Shown here in pieces: positions 52,648-62,633 of a DNA stretch of 64,000 nucleotides. A program made the position numbers and the translations under genes. How positions within the stretch are numbered: the first letter of the stretch is position 1; each line of letters starts with the position of its first letter. The notes beneath the pieces were generated by a model. That model ran no database searches, was not told the origin of the DNA, and worked only from the letters and a program-made list of their open reading frames with translations. This DNA is from Burkholderiaceae bacterium (GTDB lineage Bacteria; Pseudomonadota; Gammaproteobacteria; Burkholderiales; Burkholderiaceae_E). The stretch lies in assembly GCA_027493945.1 (NCBI GenBank), contig JAOSJU010000001.1, forward strand, positions 620,001 through 684,000. Reading direction: 5' to 3'.

Positions 52648-53649
52648 TCAGCGCCTGCGGCCGCGGAATGGGTACTGGGGATCGTGATAGCCGGGCGTCG
52701 ATGCGTGGCCCGGCGTCACCAGCGAGTCGACCAGCGCCTCGTCCTCGTCGGACCAGGCGTAGTCGAGCGCGCCGAAGTAGTCGGCGAACTGCCCGAGGGT
52801 TTTCGGCCCCGCGATCACCGAGCTCACCACGCCGTTGGCCAGCAACCAGGCCACCGCGAACTGCAGCAGCGTGATGCCCCGCGCCTCGGCATGCGCCTTC
52901 AGTGTCTGCGCGATCGCCAGCGATTCCTCGCGCCACTCGGTTTCGAGGATGCGGCGATCGCCGCGCGCGGCGCGGCTGCCTTCGGGCAGAGCGCTGCCGG
53001 GCGCATACTTGCCCGTGAGCACGCCGCGCGCCACCGGGCTGTACGCGGCCACGCCCAGGCCGTGATGTGCGCACGAGGGCAGGATCTCGACCTCGGGCTG
53101 GCGGTTGAGCAGGTTGTAGTACGGCTGGCAGACCAGCGGACCGGGCATGCCGATGCGCTCGGCCATGCCGCACAGCGTCGCGATCCGCCAGCCGCGAAAG
53201 TTCGACAGGCCCCAGTAGCGGATCCGCCCGGCCCGGATCAGGTCGGCGACGGTGCGCAGCATCTCCTCGTCGCCGCCGTCGTCGTAGTCGCGATGCAGGT
53301 ACCAGATGTCGAGGTAGTCGGTGCCGAGCCGCGCCAGGCTTGCGTCGAGCGCCTCGATCAGCCACTTGCGCGAGTAGCGCGAAGCGTTCGGCGCCTTCGA
53401 CATCGGGTTGCCCACCTTGGAGGCGAGCACCCAGCGATCGCGGTCGGCCTTCAGCAGCGGGCCGAGCATCGCTTCGGAGCCGCCGCGTGCATAGACGTCG
53501 GCGGTGTCGATGAAATTCACGCCGCGCTCGCGCGCCATCGCGACGATGTCGGCGGCTGCGGCGGCGTCGGCCTGGTCGCCGAACATCATCGTGCCCAGGC
53601 AGAGCTCGGAGACCAGCAGGCTGCTGCGCCCCATACGGCGGGTCTTCAT
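52648..53649 (-). CDS. Aldo/keto reductase
   Basis: A 333-residue NADPH-dependent TIM-barrel enzyme. The catalytic tetrad is Asp (FIDTADVYARG, with Tyr), Lys (VLASKVGN) and His (IWYLHRDY). The C-terminal cofactor site is SSVIAGPKTLGQ. It resembles the YajO/Tas group. The substrate is unknown. It is probably in an operon with the MgtC-like gene. Confidence 0.88.
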   Translation of the reverse strand: MKTRRMGRSSLLVSELCLGTMMFGDQADAAAAADIVAMARERGVNFIDTADVYARGGSEAMLGPLLKADRDRWVLASKVGNPMSKAPNASRYSRKWLIEALDASLARLGTDYLDIWYLHRDYDDGGDEEMLRTVADLIRAGRIRYWGLSNFRGWRIATLCGMAERIGMPGPLVCQPYYNLLNRQPEVEILPSCAHHGLGVAAYSPVARGVLTGKYAPGSALPEGSRAARGDRRILETEWREESLAIAQTLKAHAEARGITLLQFAVAWLLANGVVSSVIAGPKTLGQFADYFGALDYAWSDEDEALVDSLVTPGHASTPGYHDPQYPFRGRRR

Positions 53650-53719
53650 CGTTCGCGGATCCGGTCGTCGTGATCGAAACCGCAACGATAGCCGGTTTTC
53701 GGGCGGCGTCGGGCGCCTC

Positions 53720-54294
53720 TCAGGCGAGGTGATCGCGCATGCGTTCGGCCAGCCGCCTGCGCGCGCGGTGCAGCCGCACCCAGCAGTTGGCCTCGGTGAT
53801 GCCCAGTCGGCGGCAGACCTCCGCCGTGTCGCGCCCTTCGAGCACCTGCAGCACGAAGACCTCCCGCAGCGTGCCGGGCAAGGCCTCGATCTCGCCGAGC
53901 AGCGCATCGAGCAGCCGCGCGCCGGCCACGCGCTGCGCCGGGTCGTCCACGTCGCCGAGTTGTCCGGTCTGTCCGTACGCGAGCCTGTCCAGGCCGTCGT
54001 CGGGCGCCTCGTCGTCGCGCGCATTGTCGGCCGCCGGCAGATAGCGCGCCTCGCGGCGGAACGCGTCCCGGATCTTGTGATTCAGGATGCCGATCAGCCA
54101 GTACGCAAGGCCGACTGCCCCTGGAACGACCCCAGGTTCGAGAGTGCCGCCAGCAGCGCGTCCTGGACCGCATCCTCGGCGAGATTCTCGTCGCGAATAC
54201 GCCGCCGCGCGAAGCGCAGCATCGCCCCGCGGTGCGCGGCAAGGTCGCCCGGGCTCGGCGTGGGGACGGCGAAGGTGGCGGCGGAAGGAATCAT
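53720..54294 (-). CDS. ECF-type RNA polymerase sigma factor, with a -1 frame break near 54101
   Basis: A 191-residue sigma-70 family protein. Region 2 (AEDAVQDALLAALSNLGSFQGQSALRT + WLIGILNHKIRDAFRRE) is split by the frame break; adding one C (ACC-TGG) joins it. Region 4 is LREVFVLQVLEGRDTAEVCRRLGITEANCWVRLHRARRRLAE. The subtype with EICRELGI..NLWV usually has a zinc-finger anti-sigma gene downstream; here none follows, as the next gene is an aldo/keto reductase. It is divergent from the two-component system. Confidence 0.87.
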
Positions 54295-54507
54295 GGGGAG
54301 GGTTCGGGAGATGGCTGCGACAGGTTCCGAGTCTGACGTCCCGCCCTCACCCGACCATCTCGCGAAGATCACGATTCGATAACGATTCGGGCCGGCTCAC
54401 GCCACGAAGGGCCTCGCTCCCGGCCGCGCCGAGCCGCCTTCGCGGGGCGCGCCGGCGGGCGAGGCGACCGCGGTTCGAAGCCGCGAGCACCGAACAGGGG
54501 TTTTGCT

Positions 54508-55242
54508 ATGCTCGATTCGATGGACAGGCGAATACTCGTGGTCGAGGACCAGCGCGACATCGCCGAGTTGATCGCGCTGCACCTGCGCGATCTCGGCCAC
54601 CGCGTCGATTGCGTGCACGACGGCGCGACCGGCTACGAGGCGGCGCGCTCGGGCCGCTACGACCTCGTCGTGCTCGACGTGATGCTGCCCGGCCGCGACG
54701 GCCTGGACATCGTGCGCGCGTTGCGCATCGACAAGGTGACCACGCCGGTGCTGATGCTCACCGCCCGTTCGACCGAGCTCGACCGGGTGCTCGGCCTCGA
54801 GCTGGGCGCCGACGACTACCTGACCAAGCCGTTCTCGATCCCGGAGCTGCAGGCGCGCGTGCGCGCGATGCTGCGTCGCCTCGAAATGCACGCGCCGGCG
54901 GCCCCCGACGCCGGTACCGGCGCGGCGAGTGCCGCCGAGCGCATCGAGGCCGGCGACCTGCTGATCGATGTCGCGAGCCGCGAAGTGCGCCTGTCGGGCC
55001 GGCCGATCCCGCTGACCGCCAAGGAATTCGACCTGCTCGCGCACTTCGCGCGGCACCCGGGGCGCGCGTTCACCCGCCTGCAGCTGCTCGACGCCGTCTG
55101 GGGCACGACCTTCGAGGGCTACGAGCACACGGTGAACACCCACATCAACCGCCTGCGCGCCAAGATCGAGATCGACCCCGCCAACCCGCGCCGCGTGCTC
55201 ACGGTGCGCGGCGTCGGCTACCGCTTCGCCGACCAGCGATGA
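54508..55242 (+). CDS. OmpR-family response regulator
   Basis: A 244-residue DNA-binding regulator. The receiver has VVEDQRD, phospho-Asp in LVVLDVMLPGRDG, MLTARS and YLTKPFS. The C-terminal winged helix has LTAKEFDLLAHFARHPGRAFTR and NTHINRLRAKIE...VRGVGYRF. ATG 54508 or 54520 (MDRRILVVED) could be the start. It overlaps the kinase start (ATGA). Signal unknown. Confidence 0.93.
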   Translation: MLDSMDRRILVVEDQRDIAELIALHLRDLGHRVDCVHDGATGYEAARSGRYDLVVLDVMLPGRDGLDIVRALRIDKVTTPVLMLTARSTELDRVLGLELGADDYLTKPFSIPELQARVRAMLRRLEMHAPAAPDAGTGAASAAERIEAGDLLIDVASREVRLSGRPIPLTAKEFDLLAHFARHPGRAFTRLQLLDAVWGTTFEGYEHTVNTHINRLRAKIEIDPANPRRVLTVRGVGYRFADQR

Positions 55243-56714
55243 AGTCGCTGCGCGCGCGCGTGCTGCTGCTGGTGGTGGGCTTCGGCCTGATGATGGCCGC
55301 GCTGTTCGCGATCATCATGCACGCGTCGGTGCGCCAGTACTACGCCGACTGGATGTACGCGAAGAATGCCGCGTTCGCGCAGCGCGTGGTCGAGGCCCAC
55401 CCCGATCTGTGGCGCGACTACGCCAGGGATCCCGGCGGCTTCGGCGCGACGCTCCAGCAGTACACGCTGTATTCGCCGAACACCGGCCTGTACCTGCTCG
55501 ACCTCGATGGCCGGGTGCTCGCCACCGCGGGCGAGCACCGGCCGTTCTGGCCGAACTACCGTGTCGACCTTGCACCGATCGCCGAGACGATGGCGGCCGA
55601 CCCGGCGCTGCCGATCGTCGCCGACGACCCCGACGACCTGGGCCGCCGGTCGCTGGTGGCGGCCCGGAAGGTGGCGCACGACGGGCAGCCGCGCGGCTGG
55701 CTCTATGTCGTGGCCAGGCAGACCGACATCGACACCGCGATGCCCGCGCTGCTCAAGAGCTACGCGATCCGCGCCGCCGCCACCGCGGGGCTGATGACGG
55801 TGGCGATCGGCGTGCTGCTCACCATTGCGATGATCTCGCTGCTCACCCGCCCGCTCACCGCGCTCACGCGCGCCACCGAGAAGATCCGCAACGCCGGGTT
55901 TTCCGGCGAACTGCGCGCCGACTTCTTCCCGGACGCCGATCGCGACGACGAGATCGGGCGCCTGAGCCGCACCTTCCGCGAGGCGTTCGACCGCCTGCGC
56001 CTCGAGACCGAGCGCGTGCGCACCGTCGACGCGCATCGGCGCGAGATGGTCGCCAGCGTCTCGCACGACCTGCGCACGCCGCTCACCGCGCTGATCGGCC
56101 AGATCGAGACGATCCGCCTGAAGGGCGACGCGCTGCCTCCCGAAGCCCAGGCGCACCTGCTCGAGCGCGCGCTGCAGAACGCCCGGCACATGGAGCGGCT
56201 CACCGACGCGCTGGCCGACCTGGCGCGCCTCGACAGTCCCGAATTCCGCGCGCAGCCCGAGCCGATCGCGATTGGCGAGCTCGCCGACGACGTCGTCCAG
56301 CGCTTCGCGGCGGCCGCGCAGCAGGCCGGCGTGTCGCTGGAAGTCGAGTATCCCGACGGCCTGCCGCTCACCCGCGCCGATGCGGCGCTGATCGAGCGCG
56401 CGCTCGCCAACCTGCTCGACAACGCGCTGCGGGTCACGCCCGCGGGCGGTCGCGTGCGGGTGCGCGCGCTGCGCGCGCGCGACGCAATGCGCCTCGAAGT
56501 GGCCGACACCGGTCCGGGCGTCGCCACCGAGGACCAGCCGCGCGTGTTCGAGCGCTTCTACCAGACCAGCCGGCACCGCGAGCATCGCGGCAGCTCGGGC
56601 CTCGGCCTGGCGATCGTCAAGCGCGTGGCCGAGCTTCACGGAGGCACTGCCGGCCTGCGCAGCGAGCCGGGCCATGGCTCGACCTTCTTCATCGAGCTGC
56701 CGATGGTCGCCTGA
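55239..56714 (+). CDS. Sensor histidine kinase
   Basis: A 491-residue kinase. TM1 is about 7-28 and TM2 about 172-196, enclosing a ~140-residue periplasmic sensor with no family I can name. A HAMP domain (LTRPLTALTRATEKIR) is followed by HisKA with VASVSHDLRTPLTALIG (phospho-His) and HATPase with NLLDNALRVTP, VADTGPGV and GSSGLGLAIVK. Its cognate regulator is the upstream gene, and its stop overlaps the dinB ATG by one base (TGATG). Confidence 0.93.
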   Translation: MKSLRARVLLLVVGFGLMMAALFAIIMHASVRQYYADWMYAKNAAFAQRVVEAHPDLWRDYARDPGGFGATLQQYTLYSPNTGLYLLDLDGRVLATAGEHRPFWPNYRVDLAPIAETMAADPALPIVADDPDDLGRRSLVAARKVAHDGQPRGWLYVVARQTDIDTAMPALLKSYAIRAAATAGLMTVAIGVLLTIAMISLLTRPLTALTRATEKIRNAGFSGELRADFFPDADRDDEIGRLSRTFREAFDRLRLETERVRTVDAHRREMVASVSHDLRTPLTALIGQIETIRLKGDALPPEAQAHLLERALQNARHMERLTDALADLARLDSPEFRAQPEPIAIGELADDVVQRFAAAAQQAGVSLEVEYPDGLPLTRADAALIERALANLLDNALRVTPAGGRVRVRALRARDAMRLEVADTGPGVATEDQPRVFERFYQTSRHREHRGSSGLGLAIVKRVAELHGGTAGLRSEPGHGSTFFIELPMVA

Positions 56715-57931
56715 TGCCCACTCCTGCGACGCCCCGGCGCCGGATCGCCCACCTCGACATGGACGCGTTCTACGCGTCGGTCGAGTTGCTGCGCCATCCC
56801 GAATTGCGCGGCCAGCCGGTGGCGATCGGCGGTCACGGCGAGCCGTCGCGACGCGGCGTGGTCACCACCGCCACCTACGAGGCGCGCGCCTTCGGCATCC
56901 GCTCGGGCATGGCGCTGCGGCGCGCCGCCGAGCTGTGCCCGCAGTGCGTGTTCCTGCCGGTGGACTTCGACGAATACCGCCGCCATTCGCGTCGCTTCAA
57001 GGCGGCCATCGCGACGGTCACCGATCGCATCGAGGACCGCGGCATCGACGAGGTCTACATCGACCTCACCGCGGTGCAAGGCATCCGTGTCGACCGCGGT
57101 GCACCGGTGGCCCGCGACATCCAGCGCCGGGTGCTGGAGGCCACCGGCCTGAGCTGCTCGATCGGCCTGGCGCCGAACAAGCTGCTGGCCAAGATCGCCT
57201 CCGACCTGCACAAGCCCGGCGGCGTGACGATCGTCGACGAGGAGGACATTGCGGCGACGATCTGGCCGCTGCCGGCGCGCCGCATCAACGGCGTCGGCCC
57301 GAAGGCCGAGCTGCAGCTCGAGGACCTCGGCCTGCGCACGATCGGCGATCTCGCGGCGGCGCCGCTGTCGATGCTCGTCGCCCGCTTCGGCGGCAATTAC
57401 GGACGCTGGCTGCACGAGGCCGCCAACGGTCGTGACGACCGACCGATCGTCACCGCCAGCGAGCCGGTGTCGATGAGCCGGGAAACCACCTTCGAGCGCG
57501 ACTTGCACCCGCACCGCGACTGGCAGGCGCTGGCCGCCTGCCTGGCCGAGCTGTGCCGCGAGGTGGCCGCCGACCTGCGCCGGCGCGGCTACGCGGGCCG
57601 CACGATCGGCGTGAAGGCGCGCTACGACGACTTCCGGATCGTCACCCGCGACCAGACCCTGCCCGGGGCGACCGACGACGCCGCCACGATTCGCCGCGCC
57701 GCGTTCGAATGCCTGGGCCGGGTGCCGGCGACGCGGCGGCTGCGGCTGCTCGGCGTGCGGGTCGCCGGCCTGGCGCGCACCGGCGCCGGCACGGAGCCGC
57801 GGCGAGGCGCAGCGGGTGCCGCGGACGCAGGGCACGCAGCGAGCGCATCGGCCGCGGCGCCGGCGCCGCCGGCCGGCGCGCAGCAACCGGAGCTTCCGCT
57901 GTCCGGCGAGGACCGTCCCCTGGCCCTATAA
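56714..57931 (+). CDS. dinB: DNA polymerase IV (Y-family)
   Basis: A 405-residue translesion polymerase. The catalytic residues are in HLDMDAFYASVE and DEVYIDLT, and YEARAFGIRSGM is the fingers motif. A little-finger domain follows, then an Ala/Pro-rich linker and a beta-clamp-like ending QPELPL. The start is coupled to the histidine kinase stop. No LexA box is evident in front of it, so its regulation may come from the two-component operon. It ends CTA-TAA inside the argG -10 box. Confidence 0.94.
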   Translation: MPTPATPRRRIAHLDMDAFYASVELLRHPELRGQPVAIGGHGEPSRRGVVTTATYEARAFGIRSGMALRRAAELCPQCVFLPVDFDEYRRHSRRFKAAIATVTDRIEDRGIDEVYIDLTAVQGIRVDRGAPVARDIQRRVLEATGLSCSIGLAPNKLLAKIASDLHKPGGVTIVDEEDIAATIWPLPARRINGVGPKAELQLEDLGLRTIGDLAAAPLSMLVARFGGNYGRWLHEAANGRDDRPIVTASEPVSMSRETTFERDLHPHRDWQALAACLAELCREVAADLRRRGYAGRTIGVKARYDDFRIVTRDQTLPGATDDAATIRRAAFECLGRVPATRRLRLLGVRVAGLARTGAGTEPRRGAAGAADAGHAASASAAAPAPPAGAQQPELPLSGEDRPLAL

Positions 57932-57932
57932 T
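57927..57932 (+). promoter_or_regulatory. -10 box of argG built on the dinB stop codon
   Basis: A perfect TATAAT containing the dinB TAA, 32 bases before the argG ATG. No clear -35. Confidence 0.5.
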
Positions 57933-57964
57933 CCGCGGGTTTTGCACCCATACGGCGGCGGTTC

Positions 57965-59238
57965 ATGGAAAAGATCGACAAGGTGGTGCTCGCCTACTCG
58001 GGCGGGCTCGATACATCGGTGATCCTGAAGTGGCTTCAGGACAGCTACGGCTGCGAGGTCATCACCTTCACCGCCGATATCGGCCAGGGCGAGGAACTCG
58101 AGCCGGCGCGCGAGAAGGCGCGGATGTTCGGCGTGAAGAAGATCTACATCGAAGACCTGCGCGAGGAGTTCGTCCGCGACTTCGTCTTCCCGATGTTTCG
58201 CGCCAACACGGTCTACGAGGGCGAGTACCTGCTGGGCACGTCGATCGCGCGGCCGCTGATCGCCAAGCGCCTGGTCGAGATCGCGCGGCGCGAGAACGCC
58301 GACGCCATCTCGCACGGTGCCACCGGCAAGGGCAACGACCAGGTCCGCTTCGAGCTCGGCGCCTACGCGCTGATGCCGAACGTGAAGATCATCGCACCGT
58401 GGCGCGAGTGGGACCTGCTGTCGCGGGACAAGCTGCTCGCCTACGCCGACGCGCACGGCATTCCCGTCGACTTCAAGAAGCGCAAGGGCGGCGCGCCGTT
58501 CTCGATGGACGCGAACCTGCTGCACATCTCGTACGAAGGCGGCATCCTCGAAGACCCGGCCGCCGAGCCGCCGGCCAAAGGGATGTGGCGCCTGACGGTT
58601 CCGGTCGAGAAGGCGCCGGGCAAGCCCGAGGACGTCGAGCTCGAATTCCGCGCCGGCGACCTGGTCGCGATCAACGGCCGCAGGATGAAGGCGCACGAAC
58701 TGCTCGCCGAGCTCAACCGCCTCGGCGGCAAGCACGGCGTGGGCCGCCTCGACCTGGTCGAGAACCGCTATGTCGGCATGAAGTCGCGCGGCTGCTACGA
58801 GACGCCGGGCGGCACGATCCTGCTGCGCGCGCACCGCGCGATCGAGTCGCTCACGCTCGACCGCGAAGTGGCGCACCTGAAGGACGAGCTGATGCCGCGC
58901 TACGCGAGCATCGTCTACAACGGCTACTGGTGGTCGCCCGAGCGGCGCGCGCTGCAGGTGCTGATCGACCATACGCAGGCCAGCGTCAACGGCACGGTCA
59001 CCGTGCGCCTGTACAAGGGCAACGTGATCGTCGTCTCGCGCAAGTCGCCCGATTCGCTGTTCGACGAGCGCATCTCCACCTTCGAGGACGACCAGGGCGC
59101 GTACGACCAGGCCGACGCAGGCGGCTTCATCAAGCTGAACGCGCTGCGCATGCGGATCGCGGCGAACAAGGCCACCGCGCCGAAGAAGACGGCCGCGACG
59201 GGCAAGCGGGCGCGCAAGGCGGGCAAGTCCGAGGGCTG

Positions 59239-59239
<1 letters not shown>
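57965..59239 (+). CDS. argG: Argininosuccinate synthase
   Basis: A 424-residue enzyme joining citrulline and aspartate in arginine synthesis. The PP-loop is [28 protein letters not shown] and [14 protein letters not shown] are family motifs. The last ~25 residues form a Lys/Ala-rich tail beyond the usual end. Its stop overlaps the uup start by one base. argD and argF lie about 8 kb upstream. Confidence 0.97.
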
Positions 59240-61213
<1,974 letters not shown>

Positions 61214-61315
61214 ACCGCCTGCCCCACCGCGGCCACCCGTGCGCCCCGGCTGGGCCTACAATGCCCGGCGTCGAGGATCGTCGATCCCGCCGGGCCACGA
61301 GGAGAAGGAATCGCC

Positions 61316-61801
61316 ATGCCATCGTTCGACGTGGTGTCGGAAAGCGATGCGATCGAGGTGCGCAACGCCGTCGACCAGGCCAACAAGGAGATCGCCAACC
61401 GCTTCGACTTCAAGGGCTCCGACGCGCGCATCGAGCAGAAGGAGCGCGAACTGACCGCCTACGCCGACGACGATTTCAAGCTGGGACAGCTGCGCGACGT
61501 GCTGGTGGCCAAGTGCGCCAGGCGCAACGTCGACGTGCGCTTCCTCGACCACGGCCCGGTGCAGAAGATCGGCGGCGACAAGGTCAAGCAGGTGATCACC
61601 GTGCGCCATGGGGTCTCGTCGGACCACGCGAAGAAGATCGTGCGACTCGTCAAGGACAGCAAGCTGAAGGTCCAGGCCAGCATCCAGGGCGACGCGGTGC
61701 GCGTGAACGGCGCCAAGCGCGACGATCTCCAGGCGGCGATCGCGCTGCTGAAGAAGGAGATCACCGACGTGCCGCTGTCGTTCACCAACTTCCGCGACTG
61801 A
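61316..61801 (+). CDS. yajQ: YajQ family cyclic-di-GMP-binding protein
   Basis: A 161-residue two-domain protein ([40 protein letters not shown]) with the C-terminal [18 protein letters not shown] and PLSFTNFRD. The family binds nucleotides and in some species acts as a c-di-GMP effector. GGAGAAGG lies upstream of the ATG, and a TACAAT -10-like box lies at 61257-61262. Confidence 0.96.
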   Translation: MPSFDVVSESDAIEVRNAVDQANKEIANRFDFKGSDARIEQKERELTAYADDDFKLGQLRDVLVAKCARRNVDVRFLDHGPVQKIGGDKVKQVITVRHGVSSDHAKKIVRLVKDSKLKVQASIQGDAVRVNGAKRDDLQAAIALLKKEITDVPLSFTNFRD

Positions 61802-61832
61802 CGATCGCACCGGCGAAGCGCGGCGTCACGAC

Positions 61833-62633
61833 ATGCCCGCCCCCGGCAAACCCGCCCTGCCCGGCGCCGCCCCCTCCGCCTCGCCCGAGGAATCGCAGGC
61901 GCGCCTCGCGGTGCTGATCGACGCCGACAACGCGCAGGCCTCGATCATCGACGGGCTGCTCGCGGAGGTCGCGAAGTTCGGCATCGCCAGCGTCAAGCGC
62001 ATCTATGGCGACTGGACCCAGCCGCAGCTCGGCAGCTGGAAGAAGATCCTGCTCGAGCACTCGATCGTCCCGGTGCAGCAGTTCGGCTACACGAAGGGCA
62101 AGAACGCGACCGACAGCTCGCTGATCATCGACGCGATGGACCTGCTCTACACCGGGCGCTTCGACGGTTTCTGCCCGGTGTCGAGCGACAGCGACTTCAC
62201 GCGCCTGGCTTCGCGCCTGCGCGAGCAGGGGCTGCTCGTCTACGGCTTCGGCGAGCGCAAAACCCCCGAGCCGTTCGTCGCCGCCTGCGACAAGTTCGTC
62301 TACACCGAAGTGCTGCGGGCGATGCCCGAGAAGGCCGCCGCGCCGGCGGGCCAGGCGCGCGGCTCGAAGGTGACCGACGACCGCGCCGCGCTGGTCGAGC
62401 TGATCGCCGACGCGATCGACGCCGTCTCCGAGGAGAGCGGCTGGGCGCAGCTCGGGTCGGTCGGCAGCAACATCACCAAGCTGCGCCCGGACTTCGACGC
62501 CCGCCTCTACGGGCACCGCAAGTTCAGCGACCTGGTGAAGTCGCTGCCCGAGCACTTCGAGATCGACGAGCAGGCGGTCGCAGGCAGTCGCGGCAAGGCC
62601 ATCCATGTCCGGAATGTCCGCCGCTCGCGCTGA
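61833..62633 (+). CDS. NYN-domain ribonuclease-like protein with C-terminal OST-HTH/LOTUS domain
   Basis: A 266-residue protein. The NYN/PIN-like domain (about 25-160) has acidic residues in VLIDADNAQ, NATDSSLIIDAMDLL and SSDSDFTRLASRLRE, the pattern of metal-dependent RNases. A LOTUS-type helix-turn-helix (about 185-255) has GWAQLGSVGSNI and FSDLVKSLPEHFEI. This LabA-like/OST-HTH architecture suggests RNA binding and cleavage. Substrate unknown. It is 31 bases after yajQ and overlaps the next gene. Confidence 0.88.
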   Translation: MPAPGKPALPGAAPSASPEESQARLAVLIDADNAQASIIDGLLAEVAKFGIASVKRIYGDWTQPQLGSWKKILLEHSIVPVQQFGYTKGKNATDSSLIIDAMDLLYTGRFDGFCPVSSDSDFTRLASRLREQGLLVYGFGERKTPEPFVAACDKFVYTEVLRAMPEKAAAPAGQARGSKVTDDRAALVELIADAIDAVSEESGWAQLGSVGSNITKLRPDFDARLYGHRKFSDLVKSLPEHFEIDEQAVAGSRGKAIHVRNVRRSR

